A DNA stretch of 64,000 bases from Syngnathus acus (Eukaryota; Chordata; Actinopteri; Syngnathiformes; Syngnathidae), in the NCBI RefSeq assembly GCF_901709675.1, contig NC_051092.1, positions 3,228,491-3,292,490 of the forward strand. Reading direction: 5' to 3'. The translations under genes were made by a program, and so were the position numbers. Each line of letters begins with the position of its first letter. Positions within the stretch are counted from its first letter, which is position 1. Below are positions 36,901 through 50,499 of the stretch, in pieces. The notes under the pieces were generated by a model. It was not told the DNA's origin and searched no databases. It saw nothing but the letters and a program-made list of their open reading frames with translations.

Positions 36901-37441
36901 AAAATATTTTTTTACTCAATTAAATATTTTGATTTGTTCAAATGAAATGAATCTAATATATATAGTTTGTTTTTAATAAATAATTTTTTATTACTTAAAA
37001 CACATCAATATGACTAAAATTGAATCATTAAATAATTGCTCCATCAATTATGTTTAAATAAGTATTAAATACATATTTTACCGAAAATACTATTTTTTTT
37101 TTGTACCTCAACTGCAAATGAGCTCGTCCATTTGTTCATTTTACAAATCAAATGTGGCCCTTGAGCACATACGTTTGCACACCCCTGCTTAATGGGAATC
37201 TTGGTGCTTTTTGGGGGCTGCCGCCTGAGCACAAACAGTCCAAATGTGTTTTGAAGATGGTTAAACTGAGGACTGATATCCTCAGCGAGCACTTCAATTG
37301 TCTTTACAAAATGGCATCACAACAACTCCAGGTTTTGGGCCATAGTGAGGAGGGGGGGGGGGGGGGTAGCGGCAAGGCAGGAGGGTCATAGTGGCTGTTT
37401 GTGTGTTTTGTGCAGGGTGGTGGAGGGGGGGGGGGGATTGC
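33946..37441 (-). other. iqsec3: probable long 3' UTR of iqsec3
   Basis: No splice-linked coding sequence is seen for 3.5 kb after the iqsec3 stop at 37442. The stretch holds GT-rich tracts (about 34850-34880), CT-rich and AT-rich sequence and an inserted hAT-like element (36376-37187). Long 3' UTRs are usual for synaptic genes such as IQSEC3. The extent is inferred. Confidence 0.4.
36376..37187. mobile_element. non-autonomous hAT-like element
   Basis: An 812-bp element. The left end reads CAGGGGTGGGCAAA, the right end is the inverse of CAGGGGTGTGCAAA, with one mismatch. Near both ends are 'ggccc' motifs typical of hAT-derived vertebrate repeats (left ...tctggcccaccg, right ...tgtggcccttgag). 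The interior is extremely AT-rich and non-coding, so it cannot move alone. No exact 8-bp target duplication is visible. Confidence 0.6.
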
Positions 37442-38796
37442 TCAGACAATGCTGCGGGAGCCGCTGGAATTGCGTCTGCGAGTGAGCGGCATAGTGTGGT
37501 GGAGCGGCATGGGCGAGTCCGGCGGGCAGAACTGGTGCGGGTGGTTGTATGGGGGCGGGGGCGGCGGCAGGGGGGGTTGGGGCCCGTCACCCTGGACGTG
37601 GACAGGCGTGGACATGGCCGAGCGCAGAAGCTGATGGGCGGCCGGCCCCTGGCTGAGGAAGGCCTCCATGCGGCCCCGCCCACTCTGGTCCACAACGATG
37701 ACCTTAACGATCTGCTGACACTGGATCAGCGTCTCCGGGCGGAGCTCCCCGGCCGGGGCTGGGCCCAGCAAGGCGGGCGGGGCGGTCAGGGCCAGGGGGG
37801 TCGTCGGCTCAACGCTGGGCGGGCTCAGTTGGTAGGTCTGCAGCCTGTTGTGAATTGACACCTAGTTTAGGAACAGCCAGAGAACGCACGGGGAGTTACC
37901 AGCCTGAACGCAGCCTTACGCAGCCCTCTGGTGTGACACGCACGGGGGCATGCAGGCATGCACGGAGGTGGCGTGCAATCAGCGCGTGCGACACACACAC
38001 ACTTACGGCCACACACTTTCTCATCATTGTATATATTTCTTATAAGGCTATTAAATCACCGATTCATTTGGGCGCCCGATTAATCAGTCAGCCCCAAAAC
38101 GTCAATTTAAGCCAATACTTAAAATACTGTTTAATATCCTGACGCTAAGAATACTTTTAGAGGGGAGGGGTGTCAATCATTCACCGAAATGGGCTTTGTC
38201 TGTACCCACAGTAAAAACATTTCAAACGGTATCCAAGTTCTAACTACCTGGAAAGAGTTGAGAGGTTATGAGAAGTGGGTGGGGGTTGTTTTGCGGGCAG
38301 GTGAGGGTGGTGGGGGTAGAAGATCGAGAGATAAAGTGACACCGAGGGCGTGGTGCCTCCCTAACACACTGACTGACATGTCTCAAAAGGACTGGCTGAG
38401 GCAGGAAAAAGACACACGGTGAAAAGAGCAACAAACGCACACACAGGCTAGCTTATGTTTGCCTCGTCTAGGCTTAGCAACAGTTGATGAATGGATTTTA
38501 TTTTTTCTCCGGAGCGAGAGTGGCTGATCCACTCGAAGGCCTCCAGGCCGCCTTTGTATCCTTGGTGAAGAGCCTCTGGCAGAGCTTTTCACTTTTTTTT
38601 TCCGTATTATTATTATTGTTAAAGCCAAGCATGACTTATTGAGTCACGCGCACACACACACGCCGCCGCGTACATTCAGAGAAGCAGTCCCACGGAGATG
38701 AACAAGCACACACTTACCTGAGGGAGACAAGAGTAGTTTTGGCACTCACCTCTACAGCGTTGTTGTTGCCGCTTTTATCGTACACGTCCTGTTGAC
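37442..38796 (-). CDS. iqsec3: iqsec3 C-terminal exons, proline-rich tail
   Basis: Exon 38796-38750 (47 nt, [15 protein letters not shown]) and the last exon 37861-37442. The latter encodes [15 protein letters not shown], an [17 protein letters not shown] segment, a proline run ([17 protein letters not shown]) and the end [12 protein letters not shown] before TGA at 37444-37442. The terminal S-I-V fits a class I PDZ ligand, consistent with a postsynaptic scaffold partner; that is inference. Two long G runs sit just downstream (37352-37366 and 37427-37437). Confidence 0.82.
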
Positions 38797-41700
38797 CTGC
38801 CGGAGCACAGGAGAAATCAACAGGCGTGCATGAAAATATCAAAAGCGCTACAGGAATTTGCTGATACCTCCGCCAAGGCTTCATTCAGTATTTGCGCCAG
38901 TCAATGAACGGGCCAAGTCTACGACTAGAGAAACACTCCAAAGTTGAACCCTTTTGTACGTTATTATTAATTCATACATTGTTCGTGCCCTCGCTATATC
39001 GCATTTTTGAGATGTATTTTTGGTGTCGAGGTGACTAAATTCAGATTGATTGAGGCATTTAACAGGTTGATAAATATAAGAAAGGTTAAAGAAAAACAAA
39101 TCTCCACGGCAGAGGTTTTGTTCCGACATTTGAAAGTTACATTTGTTTGTATGATTTGTGAGCGTGTTGCAGATATTATGCGTAACCTTGACAGCTAATA
39201 GCTACAAATACCGCCGACGTGCACAGTAATTAAATTAAAATATTCCCATCTTTCCAAGCTTCTAATCAGCACTAAGTAGGGAAGCTGCCGTTTTGAGGGA
39301 CTGTTTTTTTCGTGTGCAACGAAATGCTTCAGCAGTTTGGGGGTTTAAAAAAATATGCTTATTTGCGATTCTCTAGTGAGCGAGATAAGGAGATTTACCA
39401 CGACGTGTGTTAGGGCTTAACTTTTTTTTTTTTTTTTTAAATACAAGATTGACCTCTCTGTAAATGCATAGCAACATTTAGCCTGTGGATACTTTTGTAG
39501 CAGCACAAATTTGAATTATTTTTTTTTTTTAAGAAGTTCAATACAACTTCAACAAACAGTCAATGAATAATTTGTGAGTCACATGACAAATTGATTGAAT
39601 GGATTTTAGTCTGCACCTGAGGGCGATCCATGTCCCGTGTGTGCATCCATTTGGCCGCCATTTGTGTGTATGCTGTGAGGCTGGATGCCCTGTTGCCTCT
39701 CCAGTTCCCCTTAAAAATACAAGAAAACAAAAGTATAAAAAGTAAGAAAACGAGTACTATATGTACTTCTACTAAAGTACAGCATGCGAGTACTTGAACA
39801 ATCTTCGCAAGCCTTACACTGAATGTGTATGTGCTCCATCTCGTTGACTTCGGAAATGGCCTCTCGTAGCTCCTCGGCAAATTTCCGCAACTCCTCCCCA
39901 CTTGGCGAGCAAAAGCTGACCAGCTGCTTCTTCTCGGAGGTAAACGGGCTCAGCATGGTGACGCCATGGGCGTAGTCTGGTGTCGAGACAAAAACAAAAG
40001 ACGTGTGGATGTATTCATGGAGGATCTATTCAAAAGTCCAATGTTTGAAATGACACAGGAAGTCAGCCATTTTGATTTGAAGTGGCCATTTTGGGCAAAC
40101 TCCTTTAACCCATCAGTATGGAAAGATTTTACCTCTTGTTGGCTCAGTCCATTTTGGATCTAGCGCTGGGTTAGTTATTGACCCAGTTTTAAGAAGGCAA
40201 GCCAAGGTGTTTCTAGCTTACATCATGCAGGTGCATCTGATATGTACAAGTGTGAATTTATTGTACATTCATTGCTGAAGAGATGAAACTGCATTCCCAG
40301 GAGACCCATCGCTTTGCAGAAGGTGTAAGAAGCCGAGGTTTTCTTCTTGGGGCATAGCTTCAGGATCTGGAGACGCACCCAAAGATGTTTGACATGTAAG
40401 AAAACCTGCTCGACTGAATAAAACGACTTGGCAGCGAAATGTTGATAGGCACACATGTTTTGAAGCGTGCTCACCAGGAGCAGGTCGTTGAAGAGGAAGA
40501 CCTCTCTCTGGAGCTGTGATAATTTCTGTTTATGAGGTTTATTGGCATCTGGAACCTCAAACAGACGACAGCAGCACACCAGACGTCTGTGAGGTACGGC
40601 CAAGATCTGCACAGGGACAGTGAAAGAGATAAGTTAGGGAATTTTACGAAGGTCGTCACTTCTGGGTCGCTTGGGAAGTCGGAATATTTTTCCGAGGCTT
40701 ACAGTCTTCAGACCAAGGATGGACTGCTCCACGCGGCTCACATAGGTGACATGGTCCTCATTGGATCGTAGCTCTCTTTGTTGGATTCGTTCATAAATGC
40801 CAGCCACCATCTCTCTGGGGATATCTGCTCCGTCGTCCACACCTGAAAAAGCAGCCGTGCCCCCCAAAAAAATATATGAGCATGGCTCACTGTGAACAAT
40901 ATTGCTTGGAAGGCCAAGACAAAGACCCTTTAAAAAAACGTATTTTCCATCAACTGGGAACTCATGAGGTTGTGAGAGCTTGAGCTATGAGGAGGGGCAA
41001 ATAAGTGTTTGACCAAATTGTTTTGTTTACTGGTTGCTGCCTGTGAGGACATTGATAAACAGTGGACTGTCTCACAAAAAATACAGAGGTCATATTTTTT
41101 AGCTTGGGAGCTAACTCAGGCTAGCTAGCCTAAACAAATCAGGGCTGACAGATGGACAGAGAGACAGATAGATGGATGAGACTGTTAAATGGGTGTCCCT
41201 GCAGTGCCAGTCACAGCCACACCATGCAGGATGGCCGCACTTAATCACGACGTTCTCTTCGCCCGTTTCCATGACAATGAACTAACTGCCCAGAAGCTGC
41301 TGTTGACTGAAGAAAAAGTGTTGTTGAGCAAAGGTAAATAGAAGTCAAAATGCTGCCGGCCCAAGCAGAGGTGATGGGATGCATTTGGAAAATACCAGCT
41401 CGTATCGTTAAATCGCAATGAGCCGGAATTAATTGGCACGGTCTTTGGGGCAGAACTCGGGGAGCTGAGGATCGATCAGACATGGATCACCAGGAGAGCG
41501 AGGAGAGGTGTTCGCTTGAGGCGCTGACTTACGGGCCGTAGAAATGACTGTTGTTCATTTTGAACACAGCTACGTCCCAGTTATGAGGGTGTGCACACTT
41601 ATGCAACCGCATTATTTCAGTTGTATAGCGTGTGGTGTACATGACTGTCACCTCTGAGGTTGCGTATGAAGTCGTCGAGGCCCATCTTGCGCTGCGGTTT

Positions 41701-44700
41701 GATGTTGGGCGAGTACATGTCAGTGTTGAGGAGGACCACAGCGAAGGCCAGGATGAAGATGGTGTCGGGGTTGTGGAACTGCTGCACCACATCGGGATTA
41801 CACATGCAGTAGCGCTGGCTGAGTGCACATCAAAAAAAAAAAATTCAGTAAAAGATCGGCATTTTTTGTGCGTTTCTGAATATTTTATTCGGTCCACGTT
41901 GGTATAAAATGATGCTCCAAAATTCTTTGACAGTCAGCCGAGCTCTCTCGACTCCCACCTGCAGGCTTCCACCGCCTCTAAAAACGTTTTTTTGTGGTTC
42001 CTGAAGCGCAATCGAATTTAATGAAGTGGCCTCCTGACTTCATGGCTTGTGGCTTTATTATGATTATGACACACATTTTCACTCTCTTCTGATTTTAAGA
42101 TATGGATATTGTGAGCTGGTTAGGATATGAGGAAGGGCGCAATATCGGCATCTGAGAGTGTGTGCTTTCATGAAGATAATTAAAAGGGGCATCATACGGA
42201 ATACATTCAATATTTTTTATATACATACAGTATTCAAAATATAGAGGCAAAGAGGAAGGTTGTGGTCAATGGCGTATGATAATCAGTAGCGGTTGCCATT
42301 AATGGCGCTGAAAGGCCGCATTTGACAGTGCAAAGCGGTTTGCGCCATCGGTGAAGTAACACTCCTCTCGTCACGTTGGCTGGCACGAGCATGATGAGAT
42401 GTTGCACTTTGTCTGCTCTCTCGCTGCCCGCAGGCTTGTAAATGTCTCCCTCGCGCCTCCCCAACTCCTTGACTGTCACTTGCGCTTACACACTGGTGCA
42501 TTCTGGGAGTCAGAGGGGCTTTTAGCACAGACATGCCAGCGTGGAGGCTATGGACATTGGAGGATATACACTTGTTTGTATTTGGCACAAGGTGGCACGA
42601 TTTAATACTTGAATTTATTTTTTGTTTTTGTACGATACTGCAAACTAAACATTTTCCTGCCGGTTTCAGCCAGTGAGCAGCGTCCCGACTCATTTACTTG
42701 ACGTAATATGCGGGAAATATTCATAGGCGAGCTCCACGATTCTAGACACGCACACCCTCTGTGTGAATAAACAGCAACAACGTGCGTGTTTTTCGACGTC
42801 ATTCTTGGCTGGCCATCTTACGTCAGCGGTCTGTTTCGACGGCGACCTGGCATCTTCACAAACATGAAGGTTCGCACGCCAGCTGGCACAAAGAATCCTT
42901 CGCCACCGTGGCAGCGCAACATACACGCGAATGACATAACAAGTGTTACGTAACAAATCCCGATAAGACCCGTTCACTTGTGACCTATACTCGCAAAGTG
43001 TAGTTGGCCATCGCCGGTGACAGATGTGTAATGACTCGGCGACATGTGATGAAGCGTTCTTATTGGCCTTCGAATGAGCAAAGAAGCGTGAAATGATTAT
43101 TTGCTTTTCCTTCCACTGCCTTTCATCTGTAAAGGGCACCGATTATACACAGCTAGGCTAACCGAGGCTAACGCATTAGCAAAGTCATAATTATATATGC
43201 TAATGCTAATAAACTAGCACTCCAGAGTATATTTCAAAACGACATGAAATGTTGTAAGGGTGCGTTTGTTGTCATTTTAAAAGAAAGACCTCATCTCCTT
43301 GCACAAAAGACACGCACAGCATATTACATTGACTCTGGCACATCTATAACACTAAATCACAGCAGCAATTTTTCTCCAATTTGTCCCTGTGAGCAATGTG
43401 TGGACACATCCAGGATGCTTCAAGGACAATGCTGCCGAGTAAATGCCTTTGCTTTTTACCTACAAACCTGGCAGCGCTATAAAAGCAGGATGCATACTAC
43501 ACTTAGTCTCTTGAAGAGAAAATATGATCGAAAAGTGACTTTAAAATTGCTTCTTCCATCATGTGTGAATTCATAAATCCAAGAAAAGCTTTTGTGAGCT
43601 GCCTCGTTACTAAAATGTATATGCGAGCGAGTCATTCGGAAATGTGATGGAAGACATAATCGACATAATGCTCGGCAGCTAGCCTAGTCTAAATTATGCC
43701 GTTTATGAACCACCATCCATCCCTTAGGATTAGGGGTCAGGGGTATGGTTAGGCAAAAGCTGAGCAGAGTTTCATCCTTGTCGTGTTCCACATTAGCTTG
43801 TATTAGCTTGCATTAGCTTGTATTAGCTTAGTAATCCTGACCCCTTCTCTGCCCTTTCTTCTATCCATCCATTATGCTGAATCTGTTTAAGTGGACCGTG
43901 CGCAACTCTAACTCCAGACTTGCCTTTATACTGAGCAAAAATTATTTTCCTAAATATCCGCAACATATTGGCTGAAGCGCAATCACACAGAACAGATCCA
44001 AACCTAAAAAACAATGTGTCGCCAGGAGGTTGTTGTGAAGTCGAGAGCGTCTATTTTCGTACACTCACAGATCTGCATCGGGGTTTTTTTTTTGCGGGTT
44101 GTGTGTAATTGTCGAGTTCATCCGCGGTTGCAGGCAATCAGTATAATTTGTTAATGATACCAAAGCTTTGCTCTCATCACAACCTGTCACCAGCAGCTCT
44201 CATAAGCACTAAAAGCCTGTTAAAGTGTCTCTCTGGATGTGGATGTCTGATAGCCACAAGGCTAATACATGACATCAAAGATACTCTTGTCAGTTTATTT
44301 TTTTTATATATTTTCACTTAATACTGAATCATGTAAGCACCGGTCGCTAGCGGCAGTACAAAAAATTGAAGGTGCCCTTTTGGTTGTGAGGACCTTCTGC
44401 AAAATATTCCGCTTGAACGCTCCAAGCGTCTCACCTGAAGGCCTCAATGAGTCTCTCCACCTTCTGCGCCTCGCCTTGCACCCGCACGTGAGCCTGGAAC
44501 TTCCTCAAGGCCTCGTCCAGCTCCATGCCCGAGAAATCCATTTCGTCCACCACGCAGCTGCCAGTATCCACGCGAATGAACACAAAAGAGGGCGGGGGGG
44601 GGAGAAGAAACAATTTAGCAACGTAGTAGGGGCAGCGTGGGCACTTGGGTCCAAGCGAATGCACACATACACACACACGCTGATGGCAAAACCTTCCTCT

Positions 44701-47700
44701 TACAGTCATACTTCCATTACTGAAGCGCTGACCTGGAAGACATACACGCACACACAAATAGAAAGTGGAATAGGATGACAGCGGGAGATAGGAGAGTCAC
44801 ATAATGACATTCAAAGGAGTACATGAAAGGCTTACAATGTGCCAATGGCAGCAGCACATACATAAATACATGTGTGTGTGTGTGTTGGGGGGGGCAGTGA
44901 CCTATTTCAACAGTTTCTCCAATAACCTCAGCAAAAAAAAAGCCAGTCCCTCCGTTTTCTCCAGATGAGGATGCTTACAAAAACATGAGCATTTTGAATG
45001 GAAGCGTGTTGCATTTATGTATGCCGGCTAGCACTTTACTACCACTGAGCGGTCCAGTACAATGAGGACAGGAAAAAGTGTAGTTCTCACGAGAACGACG
45101 TGGACGTTTTTTCCACAAAGAATAAAGCGGCACCGAATGATGTCATGAAATCAAGTTGTGTCACTTGGGCTAACATTTGCACACTTGAAATGTGCACACT
45201 CAATATGAAGTAGATTGGAAACGTTTGAGTGAAATGAAGTCTCAAAGGCACGAGATGGAGATATAATGTCATATGTGTATTTATTTTGTGGTTTCAATGA
45301 TCACTCCAAGTGGCCTTAACATGCAAGGGAGATCATATTTAGCTCTCATCTTTGCAGCTTCCACTGTGAAAGGATTTCTTTTCATATTTTTTTGCAGTCA
45401 TGCTGCAGACAAGTCACAAGTCATACTTCACCTTGAAAAAATATTTGACAAAAAGCTCTTAAGATCCAAAGTAGCCCCTCCTCCTCTTTTTATGACTCTG
45501 CAATATGACAACTCCAAACTTCCAAAGTTGCTTTATTATATGATTTTATGCGCCGTTTTTTTTTTTTTTTTTTTTTTGTGGGTCAAAATAGAGCAGCTTT
45601 GAAAACGTGTCAGTGAGTCCTGGAGGTTGCTCGAAACTGATTTAAATCCAAAGATCAAAGTACCAGAGCGGGCGCTAATGTGACTCTCGGGTGTAAAGTA
45701 GCTCACTACATAGCAATATCTCACTAGATATGCTTTAGCGTCTGTGCTTCTTATTTGCTGCTAGCCAGAATATCAGCGTAGCTGTCGATGCGCAAGTCAA
45801 TAAAAGTGGGAAGTGCTAAACCTGCAAAAGGTCTTGTATAATTCATGGCTCTGGCCCAGCATCATAAGATCAGCGTGAATGATGTCGCTGATAAAATGTT
45901 GAAAGGAAAGGTCGCTGTTGAATGATGGGAAATGTAGGCATTGTTTCCACAAGCTCTGCACAAAACTCAGCAAAAAAAATAATAATTTCAAGGCAACACT
46001 GAATAACAAAAAAAAATTATGGGGGGGGATTTGTGAGCTAAAAGTCATTTTACAAAAACAGAGGTAGTAGTTTTTCTGAGAGGAAAGTTTTAATCTGAAA
46101 AGAAGAAGAAAACTCATAATGTACAAGAATAGAAATTATGGTAATAAGTGACAAAAAAAAGAGGCTTTTCCTTTTTATCCAAAAATTTAAAACTATACAG
46201 ATAACCGGGAAAGACTGAATAAAAGAAAATAAAAAGCTTTTGTAACAAAATTCATGACTCGTCATTCTTTATCTGTCTTTGAATAGGCTTTATTTTGTTG
46301 CTATACTGTCTTCTTTTTTTTTTTTTTTTTGCTTCTGATCTTTTTCAATCCCCACTGAAACATTTGAAAGATGGCAAAGGTTCAATTGCTTGAAAAGAAA
46401 CCCATCTAATGGCCTAGAAAGATTCTAGAAAGCAACTGTGAATTATTTATATTGAATCTAAAGTTGTCTCCGTTGGGGGAACCAAACAAACGCAAGCAAC
46501 TCAAATATTCTATTTAAAGCTACATGTCCAAATATTAGATATTGTCAGCAAGAAAAAAAATCAATAAAGACATGATCCATACATCAATTGGTAAATATTA
46601 TGGAAAAGGATGGCGACTCACTCGAGAACGTCTCTGTTGAACTGCAGCTTGCTGTTGCCCAGAAACTCTCCAATCATCTGCCTGCTCAGGCCTTTCCTCT
46701 GCAGCAGAAAGTGAGCCACGCCGATAGCCGTGTCGGGCACAAAGCCACGCGTGATCAGGAAGTGAATGCCTTTCTCCGGGTTCCTGTCACCGCAAGGGAG
46801 CAATTGTTGAAACATGGTGTTATAGTGACATCATCAAAACTATTTATATAATTTTATTATATTATATATATTTATATCATTTTTAATAATACCCAAAAAA
46901 TAAAACATACATGAATTTTATATATTTATATATTATATATTTATATCATTTTATTATTTTTAATAATACCAAAAACAATCAAAAAACATGATTTTTTTTA
47001 ACTAAAAATAACAAATTCATAAAATATAGTCAAAAAATAATAAAAATAAATAAATACATTTGTGTCATAAGAAACGATACAAATAAAAATAAGAACAATG
47101 GAAATACATATGACGCTCTCAAAAAATGCATTGGACTCTTGCTGTTCTTAGTTAACATTTATGAAATATTAACAACCCATTTGAAGCCGTTTCATAACAC
47201 TTCATCAGAATATAATGTCGGCGCTCTTTCGCAAGTGCTCGACGATTCAAAAGGATACTTATGCAGTATGTGTGTGTGTGTGAGAGAGAGACAGAGAGAG
47301 AGAGAGAGAGAAAAGAAACTGCTTCTGAAATAAAGAAAAATTAAAGTGCGTTCATGCTCAAAGCTGTTAGCTGACGACTCGTCCGGGTCAGAGCGGCTGC
47401 CAGCCAAGCGCGCTCCTTAATCAACTTTAATTTGCGATAACTAATAGTAATGATGAGAAGTAAAGGCCAGTGGTGCTCTCCCTCTATTTATGGCTGCTTT
47501 CACATTGTGCATGCTCCCTTTTTTTTTTTTTATACCTCCTCCATCGCCTCGATGCCTTTGGCTTTATTTTCTTGTCGGTAGTGGGCCCCTCCCGCAAAAA
47601 AAAAAAAAAAAAAAAACTCCCAAGGCAAAAAGTGTACTTTGCACTCACACGTTGAAGAGGTTTAATCCAATGCGATAGAGCCGTTTACGATGTGTGTCGG

Positions 47701-50412
47701 TGGAGAGGGTGGGCGAACGGCAGGCCGCCGGATCCTGGCATCGATCCCTGGGCAGGGAGACCACCAGAGCCTGCAGGGCATCGGGGCCGCCGCCCGTCGC
47801 CAGCTGCTGCGGGTGGGTGTAGTGATACTGCTGGTACTGGGTGTAAATCTGGGCGGGCTGCTGGTCGGACTGGGCCGAGGTGACGATGGCGGCGGAGGTA
47901 GACGTGGAGGTAGACCCGGCTTTGTCCGAGATGCCGTCGCTGTACGGGGCGCCCCCCGGGAGGGGCACGGCGGAGCCCCTCCGCGACCCCGGGTCCAAAT
48001 TCTCCAGCTCCTCGCTGGGAGGAGGCGCCGGGAAGTCGGGCTCCTCGCCGGACTCGCCTCCGACGAAGCCCATCCCGCTCAGCGAGGTCTTCCTGCTGCC
48101 CGCCTCGCCGCCGGCGTTGCCCAGCGAGGTGGTGGTAGTGGTGGTGGTAGCGGACGAGATGGTGTAGGAACTATTGCTGTCGATGTGGACGGTGACGTCC
48201 CGGAAGGCCATGAGTAGAGAGCTGGCGCTGCGGGGGAGGCAGGCGCTCTCGGCGGCCGCACACAGGGCCCCGGGGTCCATGAGGAGGCCTTGGCCCTCCG
48301 AACCTTCGGATACGCTCCAACCGCGGAGGGCCTCATCTATCGACTGGGCAAGCGAGTGAAGCTGAAAGAACAAAAACAAATTTGTCACGGGGGAGTAGCA
48401 GTAAGCACGACTGCCTCACAATCAGAAGATTTGTCTTGGAATCTCGGGTGGAACATCCCCAAAAAACATTTTTTTCTCTGCATCGATCGCCTCAGAGTGA
48501 GGAGATCCTCGTTAAAATCATTATCGGAAAATCACTATGGTTATTTGAAGCCTCTTAGATGTGAATGTGAGCGTTAGCCTAAAGACAAAACGAGCTTTTA
48601 AAAATGGATGGATTTTTCTTGTCACATTAGGATACTCTGCACATTTTAAAAGGAACACTTACTTTAATGTCTAATAATGATAAAGTACAATGGAGCGAAT
48701 TGAAGGTTGAAATGGTCTCCTATTGGAGCAGGTTAGCTAATTATCTGCATTTTGTGAGACCGATGGGTCCAAATGAGTAACGACAGTGTCTTATTAGATC
48801 ATCTGGTAAAACAATATATATATATATTGAGTATATCCAGATGTCTACTGGGAGCTGCTCCAGCTCACCATAATGAGGACAAGCAACCTTGAAGATGTGC
48901 GATGCAAAGTTGTTTGTCTTGATGTGCCTTGTGATTGGCTGGCACGAGTCCACTGCTTTCCATTCTCTTGCCAAAAAGTAAGCTGGCAAAAGCTCCAGGT
49001 CATACGTGACCCTAATGAGGACATTGACATCGTCCATCGGTTCCAATGTGACTTTGTTTGTTGACTGGCGACCAGCCCAGGGCGGACCCCGGAGAAGGAG
49101 GATTTGAATTTCTGGTATTCAAACAGACTCACTTGTTCGGAGAAGCAGTCCTCCAGCTGCGAAAGCGAAGGTCCGGGGCTTTGAGAGGGCGGCGCTCCTG
49201 AGGTCGGAGCGGCGGCCGCTGCCGGGGCGGACGCGGGAGACGGCGGTAGAGAGGTGGAGCGACACGGCGGCGGAGGAGGCGTCTTGGAACGAAGCGGAAT
49301 CTGCCCCCCTCCCGGATGGAGAGAGTAACTGTGTCTCTGGGTGCTATTGCGGGCCCGTCCCGACGGGCTGGGTTGGCGCAGGGAGATCCGGCGCGGTAGC
49401 TTGCTCTCCGAGAGCGAGTTGCGGATCTTTTGGAAATTTTTGCTGAGCTGGTACTGACGGAAGGCCGTCTGGATGCGGCGGGCGGCCCGTCTGGCGATGA
49501 GGTGGCCTCCGTACCTTTGCTCCAGGTCTTCTATCTGGAGAGAGAAGACGATGTTTGTGTTGGATCTCTCTACCAGGCGTGCCTAATGAATTGTCCCCCC
49601 AAAAAAGTTACACTGCCAAACCTTCCAGCAAAGAAGACAAATCAGAGCGATAAAGAAAAGGAGGACAGCCGACGCACACCATGAGAACACCCCGCAAAAA
49701 ATGCGCGCGCACACACACACACACACACACGAAAGCCGTTATTAGCTGTTACCATGGCAACCTAGCATCTTTCATGCTCCTGTCGCTGTGGATGTTGAGA
49801 CACTGGCGTTCACTTTTTTTCGCTCTCTCTTTCATGTCAACAGAGACAGAAATAGATCTGAATGGGTTTCTTTTGCAGCACGCAATGTCATTTTCACCCC
49901 CCCCCTATTCCCACCATCGACCCCCCCCCCCCCCCTCATGCTCAAAGACAAATGTCTCTCCGTCTCCCTCCTGCCAAGGGCGAAAAATACACCCCGATAT
50001 GAGGGCCCGTCAGGGACATAATTCAGGATTACTGGACCCCCCGTTATTCATGGGGGATAGAAACCAGGTTGGCCTGTAAATAGCAAAAACTTTGCGTAGA
50101 ATTGATTGTACGTCACTATGTTACATTTCAGTTTGATGTGTGAGAGCATTTCAGTCATCCCGAATTACCATGTGCCCCTGACGTCCCCGCACGCCCGGAG
50201 AAGGGCGTACCTGTTTGTTTTTGTTTTCCAGGGAGATCTCGTAGTCACTGGGCCCCTCCCGCTTGGCTGTGGTGCCGTCCGCGTCCCGTCCTCCTGAGGA
50301 CGAGCCGTCCTCTAGGCTCAGCAACCGGCCGCTGTCGTGGGAATAAGAGCCGATAGTCATCAGCGCTCGCCTCCGTCCATGACCTTCACAACACATCTGT
50401 GGAGTGTGTGTG

Positions 50413-50450
<38 letters not shown>

Positions 50451-50453
50451 TGT

Positions 50454-50499
<46 letters not shown>

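Larger units (their letters stand above)
37862..49132. other. iqsec3: iqsec3 3'-half introns, mostly featureless
   Basis: The introns longer than 300 bp are 37862-38749, 38797-39616, 40843-41651, 41819-44434, 44558-46621, 46784-47648 and 48362-49132. They hold homopolymers and AT-rich tracts (notably 46850-47050), a tandem repeat at 43793-43831 and SINE fragments at 48386-49092. No phase-compatible extra exon or nested gene was seen. Confidence 0.55.

Noticed and set aside
37391-37858. 155-codon plus-strand ORF
   Set aside because: Antisense shadow of the iqsec3 last exon and its G-rich surroundings.
43793-43831. Short tandem units as a CRISPR-like array
   Set aside because: The copies are contiguous 10-mers without spacers in a vertebrate intron; a minisatellite.
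47690-48217. 175-codon plus-strand ORF rich in Gly and Arg
   Set aside because: Antisense shadow of the iqsec3 linker exon, which has clear family similarity at both ends.
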